Assembly: GCA_015680685.1 (NCBI GenBank)
Contig: MNCI01010857.1
Location: forward strand, 78,065-142,064
From: Gnetum montanum
Lineage: Eukaryota > Streptophyta > Gnetopsida > Gnetales > Gnetaceae
Direction of reading: 5' to 3'
DNA: 64,000 bases
In this document: piece by piece, positions 46,159 through 59,253 of the stretch
Layout: the number at the start of each line of letters is the position of its first letter
Numbering within the stretch: position 1 is the stretch's first letter
Translations under genes and position numbers: made by a program
Notes under the pieces: generated by a model
Database searches by the model: none
The model's input: the letters and a program-made list of their open reading frames with translations, nothing else
What the model was told of the DNA's origin: nothing

Positions 46159-49100
46159 CTACAAACAACTACAAACCATATAAATTGAAAAAACATTACT
46201 AACCATTATAGCTATAGCTCATGACCATTAAAGCCATTAGAAAAATCATATTCATCCCTCAAACATGAAAGGTTCAAAATGTAATCCAAAAGCTTAAAGG
46301 ACATCTGAAAATTCTAACTTTATCGTTCTATTAAAATTCTATTATTAACTCACCTATAGTTACATGTTGCAATATATGATATTTCACATGAAAATATTAA
46401 ATTTTAGAACACCTAAAACACATTAACTAGAACCAAATATAAAACAAAATATTATCATTAATCATAAATTTAGACCTTAATAGTAGGTTTAGAAGCAACG
46501 AATTTGATCAAAAAACCAAAATTATGACTGCATTTTACAATTTCAATAAGTCATAAAAATTAAAATCCAAGCTACAAGACTACATAGAATAGAAAATCAC
46601 ATGAAAATAATTAGATAATGAGCATAGAATGTAAAGCAATAGTAATTTAATTATGGCATTTTGTGGACTTTGATATTGGGATTCCAAGGATGCATTGTTT
46701 GGAAAAACACTTTGAACCCATTTTTTAAAGGAATTAAGTAGATGTAAGTGTGCAAATATTTGATTGCTCATCTTAGGATGAAATTCATGATGGCCAATCT
46801 GATTTCATTTTGAATTATATTGACAACACTGATACAAAGGTTTCATTATGGCTTATTGTTACAACATGAAACTATGATTATTATTTCACATGTTTCATTC
46901 TCTATAATGTCATAAAACTAAGACTCATAAATAGTGTAACTATCTACAAATAAAATATTAGAGTAACTAGAGCAACAATAGCAACAACATCTCCCACAAT
47001 TAGAGAAAAAATGTTAGCATCCTTCTCCTCTACTCCTATGTCACTATTGTTGAACTCTCTTGGGATCTGCAATTCAAAGAAGATTGTGATGATCAAAATA
47101 TTTCTAGAAGTCAAAGGCATTAGAGAATTACCAATAAAAATTTTTATGTGAGGTAGTATTAACAATAACAAAGAATTATACTTTGGAAATAAAGTGGTGT
47201 TCAAGGTAGTCCATAACCAGGTAACAATGGTGCACAATACATAGCAAAAACACAATAACAAGAAGAGGGGCTATGAAAATGAACAAATTATACTTGGTGG
47301 AATCACTGGATTAGTAGCTAGGCTAAATGCTATCATCATTGTTTTATGTTGTCTATCTAAAAGAGGAGTATACATGTGTGGAATCATATCCAACAAATGA
47401 ACAAGAAAAGAAATATATAATGCTTTAGTTTTAGAAGTGGCTATTTAATTTAGACATTAACACTTAACTAATTTTTTTGGGTAAAACATTCCCATTTTTC
47501 TTCTGGGTTGGATACAAATCTAGCCTACATAAGTTTAGAAAGAAAGAGTGAACACTTATAATTTAGAACTAAATTCATCAAAGGCAATCATAAAAAAAAA
47601 TTCAAGGCCACATGCTCTACAAGGCACATAGGCCTACCTATAGCCACAAGGTCCCTAGGAGTGATCATGGAAATTATGTAAGGGCTTGCATCACTAAGAT
47701 GATTGTAGACCCATTGAGGGCCATGTATCCCCACACTTTGAATGTCTCCACCAATGTGTATCCCTTATCTCTGTCATTTTGTTCTACCAAACCTGTACAT
47801 TACAATCATTTTCCTACCCTCTTATCTTTCTTATCTGTCACCTATGATGAACCCATACTAAAACCCTTAACATCATTGTGCCACTAAAACCCTTATTTGT
47901 GTAGGAAACCCTTACTCTACCTTACCATGATGCATCTACTTGCCACCTTTCTTGTTATGCAAAAGGCTAAACAAGCCTAGGAATGTCATGTAGCCGTTGT
48001 TTGAGGATTGCCACTCTTAGCTACAACATCAACTCCTATGTTAACTTGCCACTATTGCCCACTTCTAGGGCTAGTACAATCTATTACCCTTGCACCTAGA
48101 AAATCACTAATACATTGCAATGCTTACTCTATCTTGTCCTCCGTGCCCTCCTCATTCATTACAACTCACAATGCATGATCCAATGCTATCCCTCCTCATC
48201 CACATAGGTTAACATGGACCCAATGTGGATGCCATTTCCTAATGCTACCACCCTCATCCATGTTAATCAAAATGGATCCAGTGTGGATAATACAATTTGA
48301 CACTACATCTCAGGGCTCCTACCTACCCACAAGCATAGATCTTGCCATTGTAGCTACTCTTTCCACCACACACACATTGTTGTTACTCACTTATTGTCAT
48401 TTGGATCTTCATGCTTGATGTGGCCGACCTTTCTTACCATGCTATGCATCATCAAAACCCTTATCCAACTAGCCCTATGACCTTGCCACCATAGCATGCT
48501 ACTATGTTATCTTTCCTCGACATCCTAACTTACCCTATGTTGTTTCTATGCACTATATAGTGGCTGCTTGATGTCATCATCTAGATAATTATCTCTTGGT
48601 ATAGTAATGAAGAAATCCTCATTCATTGTAAGAAACCCTCACTAACACAATGCAAACATGGTCTTCTCATTACTTGTGATGTTGCAACCTATGCTCCTCT
48701 ACTATGATGCTATAGCACCCTATGCTCTGGAAACTATCATGTCACCTACCTTCCTTTGTTGTGAAACACTATGCTAAAGGTCATGACACATCAAATCCTC
48801 CTATGGTAAAGATTATTATCCTCCTCCTCCCATGGCCACCATTGCAATGAGAATTCTAAAGCAAGCCACTATTATCATTGCCCCTCTTATGCATTGCATC
48901 ATGCTACCATTGACATTCCACTAAATGTCACCATACCTACTTGTGCCTGATCCAACAGATCCAACCCCAACATCTATAATTATGCCATGTTCTAAATAGC
49001 TACAAGGACAATGATGTAGATGCCATGTGTGGAAGACTGTGAACATGGTTGGTGCAAGGAAATGTTGGTAGTAACACAAGGCAAAGCCACCTCTCTTGGG

Positions 49101-49429
49101 TCTACATGCATAACAAGACACATCAAGGAATCTTTTTCATTTAGTTCACTATTTTCAATTTTTATTACATTTTCACCTTAAAATGCATGAAATGGAGTAA
49201 TAACTTAAAATCTACTTTGATTTCAAGTTTTGATCTTCTAGATGGTTGATATTGATCATTGTAACCTTGTGTTTCCATGGGAAGATCATAGAACATCAAT
49301 TTTGATCCTCTATATGCCTAAGAAAATAAACCTTATTTTTGACCTTAAATAACATTTAAACAAGCTCCATAGATTCCCAAACTCACCTATCAATTTTATA
49401 ACCCCCTACCATGGCCTACCAATTCTTTA
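46159..49429. other. Element D interior, unassigned
   Basis: About 3.3 kb where antisense-gene exons and pol would be expected by comparison with A. I see no RT, RNase H or integrase motif. The first half is very AT-rich. From 47600 to 49130 composition is more balanced, with recurrent ATGGACCCAATGTGGATGCC-like strings (48210-48290) that recall the LTR minisatellite. Short frames at 47612-47887 and 49121-48921 have no recognisable domain. Confidence 0.4.
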
Positions 49430-49765
49430 TACTTGCAACCCCAGGGCCTGATAAGGCCTAAAACTAGCAAATACTAATCTATTCTGAGTTATGTTGGCCT
49501 TGTTTTACAACATATATTCCACTTTTCTTGATTTAGTGTCAGATCATGACCTACTTTGATCTTTTTATCACATTGTTGACCTCATTGAATTCCTACATCA
49601 CTTCATTTTCATCACATTTGCCTTTATTCCCTATTATGCCCTCTATTAACCTTTATTTAGCCTTTGATTGCTATTTAGTGATAGGATTTGATCATATTTG
49701 ACCATCACATATCTTGCTAAGGCCTAAAACTAGTACCATGGCCTACTAAGGCCTAAAAATGGTAA
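49430..49765. repeat. Distal tandem array of element D, sparse
   Basis: Scattered units AAGGCCTAAAACTAGCAAAT (49450), AAGGCCTAAAACTAGTACCATGG (about 49720) and AAGGCCTAAAAATGGTA (49750). It lies on the 3' LTR side of D, like the distal array of A. Confidence 0.5.
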
Positions 49766-51273
49766 TGTGTAACCATGCTTGACCATGCATTACCTTGTAT
49801 CTTCTTATAGCCTTTGTTGACATTACTTGGATACTTGTATGACCTTTCCTAAAAAATTTTGTTTTTTTTATGCATTATTACCATAGTATCGTGCATTATT
49901 ATAACATTATTTTATTCGTATTTATCAATTTGTATCATTTTGTTACATAGGTGCTAGTTAATGTGCTTATGTTATCATGAAGGAATGAGCCAAGGGAATA
50001 AGCAATTAGATTTGACTAGCCTTAATGACTAAATAAATCCCTTTCATGATGTTGTTAGATCAAGTTGACCTTAGATACCCAAATCTTAAGAGCTTGAAAC
50101 AAATTTACTCTATATCCCTAACATCTTGAAATAGCCTAATGACCATTAACCTTGTAGCTAGAAACATCATGGAGGGTACCCTAGTCAAAGTTCCCATCTA
50201 AAACCATAATGGTGAGGAGAAAACACATCAAACCAAGTTTCTCACTAGAACTTAAACCTGCTAAAGACTATATCAAACCCTTTTTATGCAACACTAAAGC
50301 CATTTTTTNNNNNNNNNNNNNNNNNNNNNNNNNNNNNNNNNNNNNNNNNNNNNNNNNNNNNNNNNNNNNNNNNNNNNNNNNNNNNNNNNNNNNNNNNNNN
50401 NNNNNNNNNNNNNNNNNNNNNNNNNNNNNNNNNNNNNNNNNNNNNNNNNNNNNNNNNNNNNNNNNNNNNNNNNNNNNNNNNNNNNNNNNNNNNNNNNNNN
50501 NNNNNNNNNNNNNNNNNNNNNNNNNNNNNNNNNNNNNNNNNNNNNNNNNNNNNNNNNNNNNNNNNNNNNNNNNNNNNNNNNNNNNNNNNNNNNNNNNNNN
50601 NNNNNNNNNNNNNNNNNNNNNNNNNNNNNNNNNNNNNNNNNNNNNNNNNNNNNNNNNNNNNNNNNNNNNNNNNNNNNNNNNNNNNNNNNNNNNNNNNNNN
50701 NNNNNNNNNNNNNNNNNNNNNNNNNNNNNNNNNNNNNNNNNNNNNNNNNNNNNNNNNNNNNNNNNAATATCAAACTAGCCTTGGTAAAGAAACCCAATGA
50801 GCGTTTCACCCCATAGAAAAAAACAATGGGGAAGCAAATTTCTAGGAAATTGAAATGACCTATGAAGACCAAAAGTCCAAATAAATACCTTCAAAAATTC
50901 AAAGTGAGGAGCCTAGTGCACAAAGAAACTTTGGAGCAAGTTGTTGGATCTCCAAATGCATTCACCAAGTGACCAACATCTCAAAACATGAATTGCTAAA
51001 ACCTATTGATGGACCAACATGTTAGTGTCATAGACATGATTTTAGCTATGGAATGCATAATTAAAATTAATTAAAAAATCCATATAATAACATTAGAATT
51101 ACCATTTCCTCATCATACCCTTATCCCATCATCACAACAACTCTTTGGCATGGTTCAATATGACTGAATCAAGTGCAAACAGGGAATGTTAGTGGTGGAC
51201 TTCTAGTGGTATTTTGTATTCATTTTCAGTGTCTCTCCAGTTAACCCTATAGACATCAACAAAGAGGGATCAT
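49766..51273 (+). other. Element D 3' region with assembly gap
   Basis: No supported gene. A gap of 457 N spans 50309-50765; frames drawn through it are meaningless. A polypurine tract, AAAGAGGGAT, at 51261-51270 lies just before the 3' LTR. Confidence 0.5.
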
Positions 51274-52569
51274 TGAAACACCACCAAAATTCTAGGTTGT
51301 AATCATTTTGATCATGTGGCCTTCACCCCATGAAACTCAAGGCTAAACTTTGTTGCAAATGTGAAGATTGTAATCAAGGAAGTGAAATCTCACATACTTT
51401 ATACTTTTGGGATTGAAAGATGCCTCATAAGTGGTCAAAGCCTCATTAACCAAGGGAAAAAAAGTCACATAATGTCTAATTTTGGATTGGGTGTGTTAAA
51501 AATGCCTTTTGGAATGCCAAAATTGGGAGTATAACTCATCTCCCCCCAATATGGATGCATGGGGGTATAACTCATCTTCCCCCCAATGTGGATGCATGGG
51601 GGTATAACTCACCTACCCCTAGCATGGATGCATGGGGGCATAACTCACCTAACCTCAACACGGATGCCATTCCCCTAGCATGGATGCATGGATGTATAAC
51701 TCACTTACCCCCATCATGGATGCCATTACCCCAACATGGGTGTTCTACCATCATTAATATTTTTAGTAAATGAAATGGCACTGATACCATGGGGTATAAG
51801 ACTTACCCCATATAGTAACCCCCCTTGATTTGCACACCCACCACACCTACATGTCACAGAAATTTGCTAGGAATCAAGTTAGAACTTGTAGCATCAATCA
51901 AGAAAAATTTTCAATAGAATTTATAGATAAAAATATTATAAAATCCAAGCCTTGAAATCATGTACAGGTTCCATAATTTTATCATTTCCACACTTTACAT
52001 TTTCATCCATTTTTTCTTGCATTCAAGAGCTCTTACAATTTTGCATACATGTAGCTTCTTGAATCCCCATCTTTGAATCTCTAGAGCCATGGTTACCATG
52101 TTTTGAGATTCTAAATACCTCACACATCTTACTATTCTTTGCACCATAAATGGTTGTAGATCTAGTGTGGAGAGCATCATAATTTGATAGCATTGGGAGT
52201 TATAGAACATCTGAATCATGGAGTCACCAGTTTCAATGTAATCTAAACCCCCACCAAACTGAACCCCCCATTGTTCCAAGTACATATTATACACATTTAT
52301 TATACCATTTTTTATTTTAAAATAAAGTTTATAGTTTCATTTGTGTGCAAGATAGATTTATTTGTTCCATTTTGGTGCATTTATTTTCTAAATTTGCATT
52401 GCATTTTTATTTTTCTACCCCTGGTTTACATTTACCAAGTTCTTGGATGATCGATTGGACCATTTAGGGTACCAAGGATTCTCTTTTTTGAAGGTCCTTG
52501 GGATTTTTCATTAAAGCTATTTTGCTATAATTTTTGGTCTTCTACTAATTAAATATTTTAGTCAATATA
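51274..52569 (+). repeat. Element D 3' LTR
   Basis: 1296 bp starting TGAAACACCACC, aligned with 38086-39436. The terminal CA has become TA (AATATA). The minisatellite at 51525-51740 has about five GTATAACTCACCTACCCC units against about four in the 5' LTR. The right flank GCAAG leads back into element C. Confidence 0.8.
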
Positions 52570-52574
52570 GCAAG

Positions 52575-53000
52575 TGAATTTATTGGTGGAAGGATAAGGA
52601 AACAACTCATAATTCAACTAGCCAAGGCCTCCTTCATATAAGATTGAATCCTAGTATCTCTTCCACCACCAAAAAATTGGCTATTATGGAGAATTTTTTC
52701 CTTGCTATGAAGTCCAAAGGTATTGAGCATTTAACTACAACCTAAGATCCATTAAAGGATCTTAACATGTGTTACATGTGTTCTGCTAGTCCTTAACATT
52801 CAACAATGTTACAGGGTATAACATTAGTGGCTATCCAATCATCCATGTGCACCCTATGCAGCATGTATTGTCCCACTCTTATTGCTATAAAGAGAGGTAC
52901 CCTCATTGTCTTGCCATTTTGAGGATTTATTTTGACATTACTATCATGAAACACTAGTGTCATTGTCTACATTTCTTCCCTTGGTGAAGGTGATACCATC
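52575..53000 (-). pseudogene. Element C protease, N-terminal part
   Basis: Immediately beyond D. AACTCATAATTCAACTAGCC aligns with B at 27362-27395. The active-site region reads VHMDDWIATNVIPCN near 52810-52850, so the family D-D-G has become D-D-W here. Broken by stops. Confidence 0.65.
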
Positions 53001-55794
53001 ACTATGTGGATGGACACCTCACTAGTAGGAATGTCCTTACTAATGGAAATAGAAGTCAAAATGTTTACTAGGACCTTATGGTGAGTAGTGAAAGTCATTA
53101 CCAGGTCATATAGGCTAAGTTAAGTATTTATCTATTTCAAAGACTACTTAACCTATTCCATTGTATTTAGGAAGTCTTTTTCATTCGTTGTTGACTTCTC
53201 ATTCTTGTTGATCTTAACTTTCTACATGCATCCTAGGATGAAAACTTCATGCTTTAATGGTTGTGTCTTGGCCTCTTTTCCCTACCCTTGTGGCTTGGGA
53301 TCCTCCCTTAGTTAATAGTCAAAGAAAGTTTAGCATTAGAGCTCATGGAAATGGATGATATTGAAGTGGGATTCAACTAGCCAACCTCCTTCCATGCACT
53401 TTCCTACATGTTTACTTTGTTTTTTGGCTTTGGCAAAAACTTCTTACATTGTTTTCTAGATAAATTTTTATTTTTGGATTGTGAAAAATTCATTGGGTTA
53501 GCCATCATAGGGGAACATTGTTTAGTTGTATTTGTTGATTTGGTTATGGTGCGAGGGGGTGCTCTAACCATAGAAAATTCGTTATGAGGAGTAGATGATG
53601 GTATCCTTACAACAAAAGGGGGCCTTGAGCTAGATGAAGTTAAAGGTCCATTTTCATTGTGAGGAGCTACCCAAATCATGAACAACTCCCACATTGGTCT
53701 TGAGTTATTGCTCATGTTGATTGTTGCTATGGTATAAGGGTTATTTTTGGCATTCAATAGGTTTTTGTAGACCTACATGGACTAGTTCTATGGCCTAACT
53801 AGGTTAAAGGAATCAAGCACCAACTCACCATTATCTATAATCTTCTAAAAGTCATCCTTCAATTCTAGCAAAAGTTGGTACCATGACCTAGTAGCTAATA
53901 ATAGTGGCAAAAACAATCAAGTTTAAAGTACTTATGTATAGAAGGGTAATCCTTGGTTGTTAGAGTACGATTCTTTGTAATCTTATATAATCAAAACAAA
54001 TCTTCCCACTTTTTGGCAAATTTTCAAGGAGTTTAGATGGTTTTAGGGACAACCTACTATACTTTGAGTAATCTTTTCTTTCAATGTTAGACCTCCTGTT
54101 ACTTGATGTAGAGGCCGTATATGTTGATGATTGGTTGTTGGTGGTAGGCACTTTAGGTTAATTTGTTTTAGGAACTTGTGTGGTCTTATTATCTTTCTCC
54201 ATATCGGCCACAACTACATGCTTCTGCCTATCCTTTTCTTTGTCCTTTCAAGTGTGTTCATTCTTAGACACCACATAGGTGGATCATGGTTGGCCTTGGT
54301 AGTATCCTCTATGTTTTTGATTTGAGAGAATGCTTGATTGAGTGTCTACATATCTAGATAATAAAGTTTGGACTTGATAAAGTCATTTATTATCCCCTTG
54401 AATATGGCTAGAAGGTGAATTTTATATATGGATTCAAGAATCTTGTTTAGTAGACCATTCCACATTTGGATGAGATTCTATACTGGTTCAAGGGACCCAT
54501 GCTTGATTTTCATCAATTGGTCTATGATAGTTTCTAGCTTTAATTTTTACTTGAAATGGTTCACAAGCTATAATATCAAGAATTCAAGTAAGAATATGGA
54601 TCCTTAGGGAAATGCATGGTACCATTCTAATACATTCCTAGTAAGATACATAGGGAAGATCCTCATTACAGTATGAGGCTAAGCTTGTAGTAATAGGAAC
54701 TCAAAGAAAAAGATGATAAGATGAGCATTAGGATTATTCTCACCATTATATTTGGTAAATTGGTGTATGAGAATAATTTGGGGAAGAGTTATTTGTGAGA
54801 TGGTAGCATGAATATGATTTTCTTAATAGAAATCCATAATTTTGACTATCTGGGCTGTTGAATCTTTTAAGTTCTATAACTCTTCTATAAGATCTTAGAT
54901 CATTTGGAACACTTAATTCAAACCTTGGGACATCCCCATAGGATGTAAAATTTGTACAAAGGATTGCCACATAAGTTGAGAGGTTTGTGGCCTCATGATC
55001 AGTTAATGCATGGAGTAGAGAGGCTAGGTTATCATTGTTGTAGGGAAACTAAATAATGAAATGGAGGTGTGTGCCAACACCTATGGAACAAAGGAAATAA
55101 ATAGTGTATGTGATCCTTGTATTACTTGAGGTTTAACTATAGGGTCCACCACCATGGAGATCAGGTGAATGTTGGTAAAGACTACTAGTGATGATCTTGT
55201 AGTTCAAGTATACATGGGAAAAGGCATAGAGGAGAAGAGAGTCATTGATTGGGCTACCAATTATGCCTTCTGGGCCACAATAATGAGTGCTAGCCCTAAC
55301 ATGGTGGGGTACATAAGAGAAGTGGATTGAGGGATCTACGCCATGGAGGACGTAGGATAACCCAAAGTGGATGTGGTAGTTTGAGGAGTTAACTATTGAA
55401 AGAGACTTCCTATGAATTTTTCAAGTTTAGGTTTAGCCTTAAACTTATCCTATTTGTTGTGTTGATCATCTAAGTTCAACTCCTCATTTTTTTCATCCAT
55501 ATATATTAAATGAGATACAATGCATGTGTGAGTGTTGTTTAAGGGTAATTTTTCATATGATAAAGGAATATACTCCAACGTATTATGATGGATTAACTCA
55601 TATTCATGTTTGGATTCAGCCTCCATACATGGAATCTATAAGCCTACTTGGATTTTTGCATAGATATAATTATTGTAAATTTCATCAATTATAGAAACCT
55701 TTAGGGTTTTCCCTTAGCTTAAGTGATTGCATACACTTAGCCATAGTAAGGTCTTTTGGGTCATAAACTCTCACTATATTTCACTTGATGTCAT
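53001..55794 (-). pseudogene. Element C gag
   Basis: Gag from ATG 55794 (MTSSE). EIYNNYIYAKIQVGL, then HEYELIHHNTLEYIPLSYEKLPL at 55670-55560, is the shared N-terminal block. The capsid core is heavily decayed (55000-54300), and the knuckle region lies near 53930-53880. The frame 53757-53404 (MNAKNNPYTIATINM...PPFVVRIPSS) matches A's NANNAGYTINIVG and HVPP part. Stops and shifts throughout. Confidence 0.65.
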
Positions 55795-56573
55795 GTTTGT
55801 CAAGTTAATTGGCAAAACTTCAAATTGGCTAAAAGACATAGTTAGTAATTTTGATTTTGATTTAAAAATATTTTTAATTAATTAAATTATTAAAAATTTC
55901 AACAAGTGGAATTACCCAAGGTGCAAGAAATCTTGGTTGGAAAATAGTTGTAAGTATAATTGCAGGTGCCATGAAGGTTGCAGTAGTAGTTATGTGCACT
56001 ACACTTAGAAAAAATATGATAACTTTGATGTTGAGAAAACCAAATACACTAGCTTTGCTAGCAAGAGCTACATTGAAGTAAGGTAACCAATCAATTACCT
56101 TGTTTATCAAAACTATGCTAGGAATACCTCCTTCTAAGAAAGGTATGCAACTTTTTTTAAAGAAATCTATGTATAAAATGTTTAATTTTCCCAACACTAT
56201 GCTATGGTTTTGAAGAGAACCACACTAGCCTTAGTTACAAAATATTATAGTACAAGGTTTGGATGGTTGGAGGAAAGCTACACTACCCTTTGGAACATAC
56301 AAAGGTAAGTTTTTAGGTTAGAATAATGGTAGGTTTTGTTGGGAACCATGTTGGCTTTGAAAAATCCAATAACTAGTATGAAAATTTTGTGAAAACTGAA
56401 ATCACCTACAAATGATAAGCTAGGTATTGGTTGTAAGAAAAGGGCAAAAACTTTGGTTTTTTTTTTGGTAGAAATTTTTAATTGTTTTTAAGGTAGGCTT
56501 AAAAATTTTATCTTGGAAAATTTTGTTTTTTTAAAAGGGAAAATTATTTTTGGCAAAAAAAAAAAGGGTGAAG
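55795..56573 (-). other. Element C leader
   Basis: About 780 bp between gag and the primer site. A minus-strand frame at 56197-55874 shows hydrophobic runs only and no family. Confidence 0.45.
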
Positions 56574-56591
56574 GCCCTCCTTCTAGTGTAA
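56574..56591 (-). other. Element C primer-binding site
   Basis: Plus strand GGCCCTCCTTCTAGTGTA: the CCCTCCTTCTAG core of tRNA-Asn is exact and the last bases are mutated. Confidence 0.65.
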
Positions 56592-57356
56592 GAAAACCAT
56601 ATAACATGAAAAATTTGGTTGGTTAAAAATTGAAAGTTCCAAGTGGAATAGTTTTAATCCTAGATCCCAAGGGCCTTTGAAAAAGAGGATCCAATGTGCC
56701 ATGGACAATCTTGTTGATCACCTAGGGACTTAGAAATTATAAACAAGATAAATAATTTCAAATGATAATGCATATATAAAATAAGAAAATGGATAGAAAT
56801 GAACCAAAAATAGACTTGCACAATGAATGAACTAAAACTTTATTACAATAATAAAATATTGAAAAAGTATGAAAGTTCAAAGTTTTACAAATTATATGCC
56901 CAAATACATAAGGAGTGTGGTTCGATGAAGGTTGAAGCATATTGAAGTCAATAGGTTGTGTTCTATAATCAACCTCATGATCCAAGTACTTTCCAACCTC
57001 AATCACCAATACTAATTGAAGGTTTTTAGCTTAGATATGCAATGTTGATGAATAGGNCACTAATTGAAGGTTTTTAGCTTAGATATGCAATGTTGATGAA
57101 TAGGAGGGTAAACAAGATGTTTGATTTCTTAAAATTTTGGAACCATGCTAGGAGTTTGAAGTGTGCAGTTTATTATCAAATTTCTTCAAAAGCCTTAAAA
57201 AATGCCAAAGATCTCAAGTGCTCAAGGTTGCAAAGATTATCAATTATAGAAGCGTAGAATAGTGAAACCAAATTCTTATTCCATATGTTTGAAATTTTTT
57301 CTTATAGGTCTCATCATTGCTAGTTTTGGTACTACAAATTTTTGGCATGATTGCTA
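56592..57356 (-). repeat. Element C 5' LTR
   Basis: Partner of 33445-34095. It is longer by about 100 bp, mostly because of the duplicated segment around the N at 57057. Homology ends at ATGATTGCTAA. Confidence 0.7.
57011..57104. other. 46-bp duplication across a single N (assembly join)
   Basis: ACTAATTGAAGGTTTTTAGC and the next 26 bases occur on both sides of the N at 57057. Like 19318-19411, this looks like unmerged contig overlap and not a biological repeat. Confidence 0.7.
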
Positions 57357-57369
57357 AAACACCACCAAC

Positions 57370-59217
57370 TTTAGGCTTCTACAATTCAATGGAAAATTTG
57401 TCTAAGTGTCAAAAATTGATAAAATTTTCTAAGTTTGGTGCTATGCTCTATAGCATGCATTAAGCCTTGTTTTGCAATATTTTTACTAAGTGTCAATGAT
57501 AGTCTCATGAAAAATTTTCTAATTGTCCTGCTATGCTCCCTAGCATAGCAAGCATAGCACACACTTCCATGGCTAGTTTTCCTAAGTGTCAAGCTAGAGG
57601 TGGTTAAGCGTTGCTTGAGATCAATGAAATACTTTGGCAAATTTTCTATGTCCTGGGCTATCATGTTTGCTATGATCCCCAATGTATTCTTCCTGACAAA
57701 TGTCCTAGCTACTACTTCACCCAAGTACCAGGCTAGAGTTTGTCAAAACTTCTCAAGATGGACAAAATAGTTTGGCAAATTTTCTATCTTTTAGGTTGCT
57801 ACGCTTTGCTATTCTCTACAGCGTAGCAAGCGTGACATAGTTTTTAATGTCTAATTTTTCCTAAGTGTTGGACAAGGATCTATTTAGCTAGTTCAACATA
57901 TAAGATACATTTAGCACATTTCTTAACTTCTGAGGCTACCTATCCTACTATGTCCCAGAGCATAATTAGCATGCCATGAAGGAAGACTATGGATTTCATC
58001 AAAATTTGGCTAGGTATCGCTACTACGCTCTCCAGTGTAGCTAGCATAACCAATGTGAAAGATCAAAATTTTGCAAAATTTCACTAAGTGTTGTGCTACG
58101 TTCTAGAGCATAGCCATCTCGACACTAGGAAAAGCCTTGAACAACCTCCAAAAGCCTCTAGAACTTGGCATCAACCTTTGTCTCAACTCCAACATCCCTT
58201 CAATAGCCAAGTTCAGCAATTTTCATTTCTTTTGCACCCCCCATTAATCCCAAAAATTGTCTCTACACTTCACCCTACTGGAAACAGGGGAAAGACATAA
58301 TTCCATAGTGTAGTCTCCAAGTTGCATTGTTTTGAAACTATTTGTAGGTACATTATAGTTTTTCAAACTCTAGCACATGCAGTCCAGGTAATGTGGTCAC
58401 AATTCATTAGTCTCTAGAAATCTGTTGCTATCCTTCAAGGCATAACACCTTGCTACTCTTGTGAGAAAGTGACATGTCAGCATAACCCCATCTATGCTCA
58501 TGCGACATCGCACCTAATCCACGTTTCATGCGAAACATAGCCCTATAAATACCTCAAAGACTAGCACTCTAGGGATTGAAAAATAAAAAAATCATTGAGC
58601 ATTTGAGCATTTCGATCATTCTTGTTACTCCTACATCCAAGAATTCAAGCTTTACACCTTGGCGATTACCAGAATGTAGTCTACCATTGCACTCATAGAA
58701 CGCAGTGAAAGCCAAGCTAGTAGGTTCAACCTCTCTTGCAACTGCTATATCTATGTCTTAGATGTCTTAGAGATTATGACTACACTACTATGCTACCACT
58801 ACACCTACCTGACTCCACGTACCATTCTCACCTCCTATTTAAGCAAAAGTCCTGCTCCCTAATTTTGGGGTGGTGCATTTCTTCATTCTCAAGCTATGTT
58901 TCGTTTCCTTTCTAATAATTTTTCTCTAATATTAAGCATAACTCTTTCATTTCCCCACTATTTGATACATATTTACACACTCATGTCACTATTTTTTGGG
59001 TTGGAACTCTTCACTACATTCTTACTTTCTTTCCTAGTGTCTACATGTAACACTCCATAAATCCCTCTTACAAATTGTCATTATAACACCAAATAAGTCC
59101 TTGTCTGATTGACCAAACCATTTAGGGCATCTCATTTTTGTTTTCCAGCATGGCCCTCACAGAAATTCAGGGTTAGGCTATATTATTACTAACCTCTCAA
59201 TTTTCTAGCCATTGACA
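57370..59217 (+). repeat. Element F1 5' LTR
   Basis: The part from 58130 aligns with H (16080-17077), and the end with F2. The front (57370-58130) has five or six loose repeats, each with a TAAGTGTC string and an inverted GCTACGCT...AGCGTAGC-like pair. TATA box at 58544-58551. It ends near ATTGACA at 59217. The start is uncertain because it adjoins the C LTR directly. Confidence 0.6.
58544..58551 (+). promoter_or_regulatory. Element F1 LTR TATA box
   Basis: TATAAATA in CCCTATAAATACCTC, identical in context to F2. Confidence 0.6.
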
Positions 59218-59237
59218 TTTTTAGACATCATAGTTTT

Positions 59238-59253
59238 TGACACTAGAGGGAGG
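59238..59253 (+). other. Element F1 primer-binding site
   Basis: TGACACTAGAGGGAGG, a mutated TGGCGCTAGAAGGAGG. Confidence 0.6.

Noticed and set aside
47612-47887. 91-codon plus-strand frame in D
   Set aside because: Composition is ordinary for the region, with no motif and no homologue in A, B or C.
50209-50872. Long open frames on both strands over the second gap
   Set aside because: They also run through N and are not genes.
56758-57009. Small gene shared with 33559-33828
   Set aside because: The similarity arises because both lie in the two LTRs of element C; there is no sign of coding selection.
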